A stretch of DNA of 64,000 nt from Fagopyrum homotropicum. Taxonomy: Eukaryota > Streptophyta > Magnoliopsida > Caryophyllales > Polygonaceae. The notes beneath the pieces are model-generated. The model made no database searches, was not told the DNA's origin, and worked only from the letters and a program-made list of their open reading frames with translations. The stretch lies in assembly GCA_033239125.1 (NCBI GenBank), contig BSWB01000001.1, forward strand, positions 22,037,501 through 22,101,500, in the 5' to 3' direction. The number at the start of each line of letters is the position of its first letter. Position 1 is the stretch's first letter. The translations under genes and the position numbers were made by a program. Positions 22,062 to 32,880 of the stretch are shown in pieces.

Positions 22062-22523
22062 CTTGAACCCGTGGAATATTTACAACATTGGTATAAACCG
22101 TTAGCTAACATTCTAGATATCAGAAAGACAGTAAAGGCACAAACACACGTAAGGTAAAGTAAACACATAGCATGCTCACACTCAGCCGGTGATTATCTTT
22201 CATTAAGTTATCAAATTACTAATTCAACTTATGGTTGTTACACGAGGATCGCTACGATCTCGTCTACGTCCCCTTTCACCAACAGGAATAAAACGTATGC
22301 ATTCTTCTGTCACCTGCTGGACTGGTCGCGAGAGCACCTCCCAGTTTTCCCATTTTGAACTAGACAAGCGGTAACCGCCCGGTTATAATAAACTTGGACC
22401 AATTAAGGTATAAAAAAGTCAATCCTATTCCGGTTATCAATTATAACATGATAAACAATACAAACAAACCAAAACAATCAAACCAATACGCGGAATGAAG
22501 CTAAGTAAGGCCAAGAGACTTAC
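22062..22523 (-). promoter_or_regulatory. Putative LTR intron (Tekay)
   Basis: Sense strand: donor AG|GTAAGT at 22523. This donor pairs with CTTAC nine bases on, to form a short hairpin. The branch-site-like CTAAC lies inside the palindrome GTTAGCTAAC (22100-22109), and an acceptor TTCAAG ends at 22062. Length 462 nt. It is positionally equivalent to the candidates in the two related LTR families. No transcript evidence is available. Confidence 0.45.
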
Positions 22524-23377
22524 CTCCCTCGAAGGTAATCAAAACTCAGCAAACACTCAAAGAACGGCTCAGTTTCCCTTAAAAAAGGAGCAATGAAAGC
22601 CTATTCACGCAAGCATCAAGAATCAAGAACCGAAACGATTGCTAGCAGTCTATAACTTCTAGCCTCAATGATCTCTAAGAGATCTCCACAAGCTAAGGTC
22701 TCAACCTTAGTCTTACAAAACACTTAGGGGTTAAGGAACATCCAGAAGAAACCAGGAAATTAAGGAACGAGGAAAGTAAGGAAGGAAGCAACTCACAAGA
22801 ACGGGAGTTACTACAAAAGAAACCGCGGAGGTGGATCCTCGACATAAGCGTCTATCTACTTCTCGACGACAACATAACCACGACAAAGGCCAACACTTGG
22901 ACTTCCAACACTTTCACACTTCACAACTCAGCCAAGGGAGCTTGTGAACATCAAAGGATCATCAAAGGAACGCTCCACAAGAATCAAGATTCAAACTTGA
23001 TTCTAGGAGAAAAAGAAAAGAGGAAACGAAGAGAGAAACGATACAGAAGAGAAGCAAGGTGCAACAACACATGAACGTGATGAAGAACAAGGGAGGAAAA
23101 ACTTACACGTTCAGCAAGATCACAGGGAGCAAGGCTGCAACGCTCTTGGGTTGGAGAAGACGTTAGCAAGAAACGGGAAAAAGAAGAAAAGATGGGAATA
23201 CATAGAAGAGGCGAGAAAAGATAGATGGAAAGGACGTCTAGGGTTAAGAAGAAGATAAGGAAGCCGGCCCATAAGATTGAAGATCGGATATTCTATCTAT
23301 GGAAGGAAGATAAAACGAAAGAAAATAGATCGGACATGATCTGCAGCGTATCTGCAGGGGTGGATTGCCTCCGCCGC

Positions 23378-23458
23378 AGGGGCGGCCCCTTGTCACCGCC
23401 GGGGCGGTGACAGACACCAAGGCCACTAGGGCGGCTTCTTTCACCGCGGGGGCGGTGA
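23378..23458. repeat. GC-rich palindromic boxes in Tekay LTR
   Basis: TCACCGCCGGGGCGGTGA (23393-23410, 8-base arms) and TTCACCGCGGGGGCGGTGAA (23439-23458, 7-base arms), preceded by GGGGCGGCCCC (from 23379). They lie within the first ~110 bases of the LTR in sense direction (U3). Confidence 0.7.
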
Positions 23459-23483
23459 AGGTGAAAATTGGGATCTTATATCA

Positions 23484-23648
23484 GACCCCCCTAAAAAGAA
23501 GTTTCATCCCGAAACTTGCAACAGCCCGAACGATCACATACCAACACAAAACGCTAAACACAACTCTTATATTCCGACACGGGGCACGTAACTCAGAACG
23601 TCAGAAAAAGCGTGTGCAACGTAACAAAGGAAAAACCAAACATAACAG
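23484..23648 (-). mobile_element. Tekay 3' internal tail with polypurine tract
   Basis: Short non-coding gap between the chromodomain end and the 3' LTR. The sense strand carries AGTTTCGGGATGAAACTT followed by a T/G-rich tract ending in GGGGGG just before the LTR. Confidence 0.7.
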
Positions 23649-23852
23649 CTACGCTACAGGTGAATTAAGTTCAACGTAAAACTCCGGATAGTTCCTCTGG
23701 ATACTATCCTCTATCTCCCAAGTCGCCTCATCAGCTCCTCGCATCAACCAATGAATCTTCATCATTGGTATATCCTTTGAACGCAAGCGTCTCGTACTAC
23801 ACTCTAAGACATATATCGGGTGCTCAACGAACGTGTGGTGTAGCTTGACCAC
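23649..23852 (-). pseudogene. Tekay chromodomain fragment
   Basis: The frame includes CSTRRLRSKDIPMMKIHWL and ADEATWEIEDSIQRNYPEF, which match the chromodomain at the end of Tekay/Del integrases. Such domains are thought to steer integration to heterochromatin by reading methylated histone H3 (family knowledge). The same module, further decayed, occurs in the non-coding tandem at about 38690-38870 and 46255-46435. It is upstream of the polypurine tract, as expected. Confidence 0.75.
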
Positions 23853-24148
23853 TAGATCCTCATAACTGACGATGTGTCTCGGGTCCGGTATGTACTCCCG
23901 TAACTAAGACACATGGAAGAATGGGTGAACACCCTCAAGTCTTGGTGGCAAAGAAAGTCTGTATGCTGCCTCCCCAACTCGTTCAAGAATCTTGAAAGGT
24001 CAGACGTATTTGGGACTCAACTTCCCATTGACACCGAAACGTCTAACGCCTCATGTCGAAGATACTCTCAACCAAACCTTAGCTCCAACTCTGAACTCCA
24101 GAAATCTACGCCTCTTATCTGCATAAGACTTTTGCCGACTTTGCGCTA

Positions 24149-24957
24149 CTAACATCCGCTCAAGGATAACGCTACTCGATCCATGTCATCCTGAATCTGC
24201 TCAGGTGCTACTCCACTAGCACTACTCGGCTCGTCCCAACACAACGGTGTACGATATCTTTGTCCGTATAAAGCCTCATAAGGAGTCATCCTGATAGATG
24301 TGTGCCAACTGTTATTATACGAAAACTCTACTAAGGAAAGGTGATTTGGCCACACCCGTCTCCAGTCTAACACGCAGGCTCTCAACATGTCCTCCAGATT
24401 CTGGATGGTCTGCTCTGACTGACCATCAGTTTGAGGAAGATAAGCAGTCGTGCACTGCACACTTGTACCTAGGGTGACATGCACTTGCTGCCTAAACCTC
24501 GAGGTGAACCGTTCGTCTTTGTCAGAAACTATAGTCCTAGGTACTCCATGAGGTCTCACTATCTATCTAGTGAACTCCTCTGCTAATCGACTTACCAGCC
24601 ACATCTCCTTGATTGGAATGAAACATGCGGTCTTTGTAAGTCAATCCACTCTAACCCAGATAGCATCAAAACCCGACTCGGTCTCAAACTGGTAAAAAAG
24701 TCCATATAGATATCCTCCCACTTTCACTGAGGAATGGGAAGTGGGTGTAGCTCGCCTTCTGGTCGATGATACTCGATCTTGACCTGTTGATAGGTCGCAC
24801 ACTGAGCTACATATCTCATCACGTTTGGCTTCAGACCTCCCAACCAGAAAGAGCATCTGATATCTTGATACATCTTACTCACACCGGAGTGCACTGAGTA
24901 AGGTGAAGAGTGAGCCTCATATAGGATCATCTGTCTCAACTCTCGGTCTGACGACAC
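24149..24957 (-). pseudogene. Tekay integrase, broken
   Basis: The N-terminal zinc finger region (24920-24790) reads EAHSSPYSVHSGVSKMYQDI then QCATYQQVK: the last Cys of the HHCC set is Tyr. The core (24559-24149) keeps D in TIVSDKDERF and E in GQSEQTIQNL, and the typical AYLPQTDGQ phrase. The first catalytic Asp region (MDFFTSL) is at about 24710. Stops and frame changes separate the zinc finger from the core. Confidence 0.75.
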
Positions 24958-25100
24958 ACATACACACTCCTAGCGTCTCAAGATCCCATCAGCAACAACT
25001 GTATACTGTGGCGCCTCTCCTCAAGACATCCGATCTCGGATCTGTGTCAAAGGTGGACAATCTTCCTGCTTCTGTCAGATCTCAACAAATAGATCAGATA

Positions 25101-25760
25101 CTATCTCCAAGGTGGATAGGTGGCTGTCGGAATCCGGACAGTGGATATTATCTCTAGCCATGCCAAATCGCGCTGTAACTGTGGCTGAGCTATCAGCCTA
25201 GCGATCGTCATCTCCCGGGGAGTCTTTCTGCTAAGGGCATCAACTAACACATTTGCCTTCCCCGGGTGGTATAAGATCTCAAGATCAAAGTCCTTGATCA
25301 ACTCCAAACATCTATGCTGGAGGTTATTCAACTCCCATTGAGTGAATATATACTTCAGACTCTAATGGTCTATGAATATCTGACACGTAGTTCCGTATAG
25401 ATAATGCCTCCAAATATTCAAAGCGTGAACCACAATAGCCAACTCCAGATCATGGGTAGGGTAATTCTCCTTGTACGTCTTCAGTTGTCTCGACGCGTAA
25501 GCAATCACCTTACCTCTCTACATAAGAACACATCCCAAGTCTATCTTGGATACATCACTGTAAACCACAAAATCCTCAATGCCCTCTGGCTTAGCTAAGA
25601 TAGAAGAGGAGGTCAACCTCTTCTTCAGCTCCTCAAAGCTTTGCAAGAACGGCTCAGACCATACAAATCTCGTAGAATTCCTCAGCAAGGAAGTGAGCAG
25701 TCGGGTGATAACTGAAAAGCCCTCAACAAAATGCCGATAGTAGCCCACCAATCCTAAGAA
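25101..25760 (-). pseudogene. Tekay RNase H and RT connection, broken
   Basis: The frame at 25751-25518 has the RT end (GYYRHFVEGFSVITRLLTSL) and the RNase H start (FVVYSDVSKIDLGCVLM). The downstream frame (25331-25101) has ELIKDFDLEILYHPGKANVL followed by DALSRK, the standard RNase H end. At least two in-frame stops lie in between. RNase H removes the RNA template during DNA synthesis. Confidence 0.7.
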
Positions 25761-25979
25761 GCTGCCTACCTACTTGACGTTCTTAGGAGGCGGCCAAGAT
25801 GCTACTGACTCAATTTTCTCCGGATCTACCTTGATTCCTTAGGCTAAAACGATGTGACCAAGGAATGCCACGTCGGACATCCAAAACTCGTACTTAGAGA
25901 GCTTAGCGTAAAGCTCTCTATCCTGCAGGACTTGGAGTACGATCCTTAAATGTCATGCGTGCTCCTCTCTACTGCGAGA

Positions 25980-26460
25980 GTATACTAGCTGAATATCATC
26001 TACGAAGACAACTACAAACTAGTCTAGGAAGTCGATGAAGATGTTGTTCATTAACTCCACAAAAACTGCGAGCGCATTCGTGAGCCCGAATGGCATTACT
26101 ACAAACTCGTAGTGTCCATATCTGGTCTGAAATGTCGTCTGGGCTATGTCCTGCTCCATCACCCTCAATTTATGATATCCGAATCTCAGATCTATCCTTG
26201 AAAATACTGAAGCTCCATGCAACTGATCCAAAAGATTGTCGATATTTACGAGAAATTGGGTATTTATTCTTGATTATCACCTTGTTAAGCTCTCGGTAGC
26301 CGATACATAACCTCATTGACCCGTCTTTCTTCATGACGAAGAATACATGTGCGTCCAAGGAGATACACTAGGGCGGATGAAGCCCTTCTCTGCTAACTCC
26401 TCGAGCTACTTCTTAAGCTCAAGTATCTCGATAGGCGCCATACGGGAAGCAACCTTAGAG
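25980..26460 (-). pseudogene. Tekay reverse transcriptase, broken
   Basis: The motifs follow the gypsy RT order: FFVMKKDGSMRLCIGYRELN (26340-26280), then a frame change near 26250, then ASVFSRIDLRFGYHKLRV and FVVMPFGLTNA (26220-26080). A stop at about 26018 is followed by FVVVFVDDI with the catalytic Asp pair (about 26015-25990). The usual Asp of CIDYRELN is Gly here. Confidence 0.75.
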
Positions 26461-26606
26461 ATCGGTGTCGTACCGGGCTCTAGATCAATGCCAAAGTCTA
26501 CACTCCTCTGTGGAGGTAAACCTGATGCTCTCCAAAAACGTTTGAAAACTCGCAAGCTAGCTACTGTAATCTCCTCCAAAGATGGACTCGTACTATCATT
26601 AATGGC

Positions 26607-27060
26607 TTAGCACCAAAAAGCCTCGCAACCCTGACCGATCAACCTCGCAGCTCGTACTGCACTGATGACTGTACTGATCTTTCCGAGATCCCATCCTCTG
26701 AAGATCTCCACATGGCCTATATCTGTAGTTACCGTCACTGTCCTCTTGCCGATGTCCAGAACTGCACGATGATGATCCATCCAATCCATACCAAGGATAA
26801 CTTCTTCATGTACTAAGTACATGACGAAGAAGTTAGCTGGCCAGTCGTGACCTCCCAATCTAATAGGGCAACCGCGAACCTTTCGTGTACCTCTAATCTT
26901 ACCCCTATCGGTAATGTTATAAAGAAGGGTCTACCTTCTACGGTAACTAAGGCCAATCTATCTACACATGCATAAGATATAAAGGAATGCGTAGCACCGG
27001 TATCGAAAAGAACTCTGACAGGAAAACCATTAATATGAATGGTACTTGTGGTCGCTGGAG
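26607..27060 (-). pseudogene. Tekay aspartic protease region, frameshifted
   Basis: The sense strand at about 27030-26980 reads HINGFPVRVLFDTGATHSFI, with the DTG active site. A frame change near 26850 moves to a second frame with PANFFVMYLVHEEVILGMDW, the usual protease end in this lineage. After that the sequence runs into the pre-RT linker. Confidence 0.75.
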
Positions 27061-27279
27061 TGGTCGGCTCCTTTGCACTCCTTAGCTCATAGACTCTCGT
27101 TGAAGCACCTCTAGTATCATAAGTACCACCTCCTCGTCCTCAGCCTTGACCCGGAGTGGAATCTTGAGAAGCGGTAGAAGCAGGAACTCTTTGCTGCAAC
27201 TAGTACTGAGGTCTCTGTCCAACGGTAGCAGATGAAGATCCCTGTTGAAAGGCGCATTGCCCTGACGGCAAAACGCATC
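27061..27279 (-). pseudogene. Tekay gag-protease linker, left of the CRM-like insertion
   Basis: Low-complexity linker after the zinc knuckle, rich in Gln and Arg codons in at least two frames. It was contiguous with 34950-35071 before the CRM-like element entered. Confidence 0.5.
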
Positions 27280-28072
27280 TGATGCGCCCTTGGATGTCCC
27301 TTTTACGTTGACCGTAGACGAGAAGGACGAGGCTCTGAGGGTTTGCTTAGATGGACCGCTCACCCGATCCCGAGCTAAGGCCATTGCCCGAGCCACCGGC
27401 TCCATCATCGCCCGCACCACTTCTTCACTTGGTTCCATTACCGGCATGCCGTGTCTCTACACCACCATGGCATAAACTACCGGTTCCGTTAGTGGCATGT
27501 CTCGTCTTTCCGACTCCATGGCATGAAGCTAGCATATTTTCGGACTATATTTTCATGTTTTTCTTTTTATGTAATAAAGGGATATTCCGTATAAGAATAT
27601 TCCCTTTTGATCTTATCCTTTTAGGTTTTGATCTTATCCTTCTAGGTTTTCCCTTTTAGGCTTTTCTTCATGTATTTCTGTTTGGCCTGTTGGCCCATAG
27701 GTAGGCAAGACTCTCTATATAAGCGATATCTTGCCTCACTTATTTTTCATGTTCAATATTACTAAGTTTTGAGAAGAATTTCCTCTTACTTAGCTTGGGC
27801 ATCAAAACCTCTCTTCTATCTCTCAAATTTCTTCCTTGGATCTCGTCTTGATCCAAGAAATCCATATTCGAGGATTCTTCTTAAGAATCAACCTTCGATC
27901 GACACAAAAAGGCTTATTCGATCTCTCTAGATCGAATTAACCTTTATTTCTTCATCGCTTCCGCCCCTTTGGATCTGAAACGATACAACGCTGCACAAAG
28001 AATCAAGGAGTAGTTGGAGCTTTGCTTGATCTAGATCCGGAGTTCTCCTTGGTTACCTCCAAGTACGCATCA
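27280..28072 (+). repeat. 5' LTR of the CRM-like element
   Basis: 793 bp, with TGATGCG and CGCATCA as perfect 7-base inverted ends. It matches 34166-34949 with a few percent differences by eye. TATATAA at 27716-27722 is a plausible TATA box. The frame 27290-27475 (GPLTRSRAKAIARATGSIIA) is the LTR copy of the pol C-terminus, not a separate gene. Confidence 0.9.
27716..27722 (+). promoter_or_regulatory. TATA box in 5' LTR
   Basis: CTCTATATAAGC context. It is conserved in the 3' LTR at 34598-34604 (GTCTATATAAGAG). Transcription would start a few tens of bases downstream. Confidence 0.6.
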
Positions 28073-28076
28073 AATT

Positions 28077-28088
28077 GGCATCAGAGCA
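28077..28088 (+). other. Primer binding site, initiator tRNA-Met type
   Basis: TGGCATCAGAGC, four bases after the LTR. It differs by one base from TGGTATCAGAGC, the usual complement of initiator tRNA-Met. Confidence 0.85.
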
Positions 28089-28847
28089 AAGGGATCAAAG
28101 CTAAGTTCTCTGTACTCTTATTTTTTGTGCGTTATTATCTTCAACCTATTTAGCCTTTTGTTCATGATGTTCTTCGTTTGTTCATGATGTTCTTCATGAT
28201 CTTCATGTTGTTCATCATGTTCATCCATTTTCCTTGAATTGTTTTTTCTTTCCCGTGTTTAATTCAAACAAAAAGTACAAAATAGGAGATATTTGGTTTG
28301 CCATCGAACCATTTATCAAACCCGTGTTTTTCTTAAACCGACCCAATCCGAAAATTTTGTTAATTAATTTCACCAAATCTCTTGGTGTATTTTTGTTAAA
28401 GAAAAGTTTGGATATCTCACATTTGATGTTCCAAGAAAAGCAAAAAAACTCTTCATCAATACGGATTTGTGTTCAAAAAAAAAATGAAAGTGTTGCTCAA
28501 AACGTTTCAAAGAAACGAAATACACAAAGTGAAAAGACGTCCGACAAACCGGTCCATCCGAAAAATCAAATTTTACAAAACGGTCAAAGACCGAAAGCAA
28601 GCAAAGCTTGCCGAGTGAACATTCCGTCCATCTTTTGTCTCTCTATTTTCTTTCATACGTTTGCAAAATATCACTTGTTTATTTGTGTGCAATTGGTTCA
28701 ATTTTTGTTGGATTTACCTTCCTTGCCTAACCGCCAAACGGTCTTCCCCAAAGTAGAACCCGATAATGCACTTGAACTTGGGTAAAGTTGACTTAACTTG
28801 TCACCTTGCTCATTTGATTGCTTGCAATTGTGTGCTGATTTGGAGCA
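28089..28847 (+). mobile_element. CRM-like element leader
   Basis: Untranslated leader between primer site and gag. A 183-codon frame at 28234-28785 has no recognisable domain and is rejected as a gene. Confidence 0.6.
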
Positions 28848-30500
28848 ATGACTAACATTGAAATGGAAACTTCTCAGGATTCTGGTCCGCAAGAGTCTAG
28901 TGAACCTTTGGCTCAAGAAAATGCTTCGTTGTCCCTCGAAAATGACTCCATAAGGCGAGAATTGGAAGCTTTGAAGGCACCACAAAATTTTGATGCCTTG
29001 ACCTAAGAAAATATTGCCTTGAAACAAGAGCTAGAAGCTTTGAAGGCCCTACGGCTTGCCCAACGTCCCACCCCAACATATCTGTTTGAGACCGTGGTCA
29101 ATGCTTCCACATCCGATGCACAACGGAAAGGCAAGGGAATTTTGGGAGCCGGACCATCAAACGTTACCCGTCTTGCGTCTGTCATTGAATGCCAACTTCC
29201 CTTACCTCTTGACGGAAATGAGTCCCATAAAGAAGAGGAGGAATTCCCCGACCCGCCACAAGATGACTTACCCATAGTCGATACGGAAAATCGGCACTAT
29301 TATTATGAGCATCAACATCAACGGTATGTCCCTTCTCCACCTCCACCTTGTGTGCCCCGCACCGACCGTCAAACCCGGGAAGAGCCCCGGTACCGTCCCA
29401 ACTCGACCAACAATCATGTTCGTGAGAATGATCGTTCCGAACGCCGTCGCCAACGGTCAACCCGGCAACCGAGGACCCTTGACTTTGATGAGTACGATGA
29501 GCAAAACAACTTTAACGAGTTCTCCGGTGATGAGCCCGATTTAGAACGGGTAGCACATGACCGTCCATGGCACCCACCCGTCATAGACCCTTATGAGAAC
29601 CAAGACCGAGGTGAAGAATGGTTGCCTCCCCCAAATCCACCTAGGCATGAATCACCCGTTCATGGGCGCCAACGGCCTCAAGGCGGCCACCGGCGAGCCC
29701 GTGCCGATGATGCCTACATTCCACCGCCCCGCCCGGACCACTACCGAGCTCGTAGGGAAGGTAAGGTTAAGTTTCCTACCTTTCATGGTTTATATGATCC
29801 GTGTGTTTTTCTTGATTGGGCGCAGGATATGAAACGAGCATTAAAACATTGTCATTATGAGGAGGAATATGAGAATATCGAGGTGGCAACTCTATACTTC
29901 GAAGGAGATGCCAAGTCTTGGTGGAACCGGTATGAGTTCACCCGTGAGAGGCGAGGATGGGTACTGATTGAGACCTTTGAGCAATTGATCTATTACATGA
30001 CCAAGAAGTACGTGCCCGAGGACTTTAAGAATGATATGAGGTTGCAAATTGTCGAGTTTAAACAAGGCAACCTCACTCCGGTGGCTTACATGGCCAAACT
30101 TGAGGACATGCACATTAAGGCGGGCGTCTTGGCCTCCCCCTCCGCCCTTCGCACCAAATTCATGGGTGGGCTTAATGCCTCAATCCGGCGGCCGCTCGAG
30201 ATTGTCCCATTCAAGGATTTGGGAGCATTATGCCATGCCGCCATGAAGCTATATAAGCAACAACTCGAAACACCGCGGTATTCTAGGTATATCTCTTCCT
30301 CGAGTCAATATCTTTATCCATCTAACACACGTTCTCGAGATGCGCCTAGTCCTCCAGATACCGACGCTTCCTAAGGAGCCCAACGGACGGGTCACCCCAA
30401 TATACAAGCGGGTACCGAGAAGGCACCAAACCGTGGCCCGGCACCCGCGCCTTCCGCTCGAGGTCAACAAGGACCTTCACCGGCGGCTCGCCCAAGGGAG
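28848..30500 (+). pseudogene. CRM-like gag
   Basis: The ATG at 28848 opens a frame with two heptad-like copies of REL/QELEALKA near the N-terminus. The frame has a TAA at 29004-29006 and continues to a second TAA at 30372-30374, all in one frame. The capsid domain is at about 29765-30270: FLDWAQDMKRALKHCHYEEE, YFEGDAKSWWNRYEFTRERR, VEFKQGNLTPVAYMAKLEDM. The charged, Pro- and Arg-rich segment 29290-29750 precedes it. Gag binds and packages element RNA. Confidence 0.85.
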
Positions 30501-30503
30501 CTC

Positions 30504-31500
30504 ATGTGCTACAAGTGTAGCGGTTTTGGTCATGTTCAACGTGATTGTCCAAACACCAAACGGGTCTTGTTTGCCGACCCAGCATATTTTGAGGACAAAG
30601 ATGATCAACAAGACAGCGATATCATTATTGAGGATGACCACAATACCGACCCATATTTTGGCATGGAATCATGTGACGACGAGGTTACTTGTGCCCCGGC
30701 ACAACCCGGTAAATTCGCTCTTGTTTCTCGTTGTATTTTGGTTATTAAAGAGCTTATTCCTATTGATCAACGCAAGAATATCTTCCACTCTCGTTGCTTG
30801 GTCAATAATACGAGCACTTCTCTCATTGTTGACGGGGGATCTTGTTGCAATACTGTCAACGAACGAGTGGTAAAAACTTCAAGTTGTCTACGACCCCCCA
30901 CCCAACATCTTATGGACTCCAATGGATTTTCGGTACGGCATGTGACACCGTCACACAACAAGCTTGGGTAACGTTTTCTATTGGGGCCTATGTTGATAAG
31001 GTCCTTTGTGATGTTATCAAGATGGATGCCACACATGTTCTATTAGGAAGACCATGGCAATTCGATAGCCGAACATTTCATGATGGTTATCTTAACCGGT
31101 ACATATTCCAATATAATGGAAAACGGGTCACACTTTTGCGTATGACTCCGCACGAAATTTTGGTTGACTATGTGGAACGGAAGAGACAACAATCTATAGA
31201 TGAGTCCGCTAAGACACCGGCAAAATCGGACCCTCGGAGTCCCGATGTTGTAGGTGCTTGTACTTCCAAATCCCGGAACACCGCCCCTCTTGTCCATGCT
31301 ACCGAGTCCAAAGGTAGTAAAGGTCGCATCGTTCCTACGAGCGCACCTTTTCCATCTTTGAACCCTGTAATTCAAGGACGGTGTGAGCCGAGGATACTCC
31401 TTGCTCGCCGGCATGATTTGCAACCGGTCATGGAAGGCAAGTTCCCATGTTTCTTACTTGTTCCATTTTGTTTATCTACATCTCATGACCCGAGTAATGT
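30504..31500 (+). pseudogene. CRM-like zinc knuckle and aspartic protease
   Basis: In the gag frame, CYKCSGFGHVQRDC (30507-30548) is an intact CCHC knuckle. The protease active site reads IVDGGSCCNTV (about 30824-30860), with DGG where DSG/DTG is usual. A frame change at about 30870 shifts to a second frame with FKLSTTPHP and later MDATHVLLGRPWQFD (31021-31066), the typical end of this protease. A second frame change near 31500 leads into RT. Confidence 0.8.
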
Positions 31501-31509
31501 GCTACACGG

Positions 31510-32331
31510 GTGTCTTTGTTATTGTCCGAATTTCAGGATATTATGCCCAAAAACCTTCCAGACGGCTTGCCACCAATCCGAGGGATTGAATACCAAATTG
31601 ATTTTGTGTCCGGTGCTTCCTTGCCAAACCGTGCTGCATACCGAGCAAGTCCGGAAGAGACGAAGGAGCTACAACGTCAAGTGCAAGAGCTCCTAGACCG
31701 GGGACATGTGCGTGAATCCTTATCACCATGTGCCGTCCCGGTAATCTTGGTACCAAAGAAAGATGGATCATGGCGGATGTGTGTTGATTGTCGTGCCATC
31801 AACCAAATCACCGTCAAATACCACCACCCGATCCCGCGCCTTGATGACATGTTGGATGAGCTCAATGACGCCACCATATTCTCCAAAATTGATCTTCGGA
31901 GCGGTTACCACCAAATCCGGATGGTCGAAGGTGACGAGTGGAAGACGGCGATCAAAATGAAGTATGGACTCTATGAATGGCTTGTCATGCCATTTGGCCT
32001 CTCCAACGCCCCGTCCACCTTCATGCACCTCATGAACCATGTCTTGCGCCGATTCTTGGGTACATTTGTTGTTGTTTATTTTGATGATATTTTGGTATTT
32101 AGTACGTCTTTGGAGGATCACATCGGGCACCTTCGCCAAGTGGTCGAGTGCCTTGGACAAGATCAATTGTATATAAACTTTGAAAAATCCGTCTTTTGCT
32201 CGGACACCACTATCTTTCTTTGCTATGTCGTGTCTAACGACGGACTACGAGTAGACAAATCTAAAGTTCGTGCTATTCAGGAGTGGCCTACTCCTACTCG
32301 GTCACCATGGTCCGAGCCTTTCTCGGCTTAG
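31510..32331 (+). pseudogene. CRM-like reverse transcriptase
   Basis: A long open segment covers most of RT: LPPIRGIEYQIDFV, VPVILVPKKDGSWRMCVDCR, ATIFSKIDLRSGYHQIRMVE, WLVMPFGLSNAPSTFMHLMN, and the catalytic VVVYFDDILVFS (about 32068-32103). All core residues look intact. It ends in a frame change near 32300; the next piece (VRAFLGLAGLYRRFVKDFST) continues in another frame. Confidence 0.9.
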
Positions 32332-32880
32332 CGGGCTTGTACCGACGCTTTGTCAAGGACTTTAGCACGGTAGCGGCACCGCTCCATGAGCTCACTACCA
32401 AGGGTGTCACGTTTGAGTGGCGTGATATCCATGCTTGAGCGTTTGATGTGCTCAAAGACCGCCTTTGTAATGCACCATTACTCCAACTCCCAAACTTTTC
32501 GAAAACTTTCGAGGTGCAGTGTGATGCATCACATGTAGGCATTGGAGGAGCTTACAAGAGACTCATCCAATTGCCTACTTTAGTAAAAAACTTTCCGGTC
32601 CTTCGCTCAACTACCCTACATATGACAAGGAACTATATGCTATAGTTTGTTGTCTTAAGACATGGCAACATTACTTGTTGCCGAAGGAGTTCGTGATTTA
32701 TTCGGATCATGCGGCTCTTTCGTATCTAGAGAGTCAAAAAAATCTAAGTCGGCGCCATGCTAGTTGGGTAGAGTTTTCAGAGACCTTTCCTTATGCCATT
32801 CGGCATAAGAAAGGCAAGGAAAATGTGGTAGCCGATGCCCTTTCTCGCCGCTATGCCCTCCTTGGGTATATGGACGCCAA
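32310..32880 (+). pseudogene. CRM-like RT connection and RNase H
   Basis: After the frame change: YRRFVKDFSTVAAPLHELTT, a TGA at 32436-32438, then FEVQCDASHVGIGGA (first RNase H Asp). A further frame change between 32560 and 32650 leads to EFVIYSDHAALSYL and RHKKGKENVVADALSRR (about 32800-32852). Confidence 0.85.

Larger units (their letters stand above)
21778..23483 (-). repeat. 3' LTR of the Tekay chromovirus
   Basis: The + strand starts TGTAACACCCCAAGTTTTGG and ends ATCTTATATCA, with TG...CA ends. The adjoining internal side has the purine tract 'tttttaggggggtc' and the phrase 'agtttcgggatgaaactt' on the sense strand, the usual Del/Tekay ending. The partner LTR is outside the window, so the left boundary rests on the shared TGTAACACCCC start of the related LTRs at 35634, 43192 and 60629. 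The candidate target duplication ATGCT (21773-21777) is untested. Confidence 0.75.

Noticed and set aside
28234..28785. 183-codon open frame on the + strand
   Set aside because: It lies in the leader of the CRM-like element, has no domain-like pattern, and would precede the real gag start at 28848.
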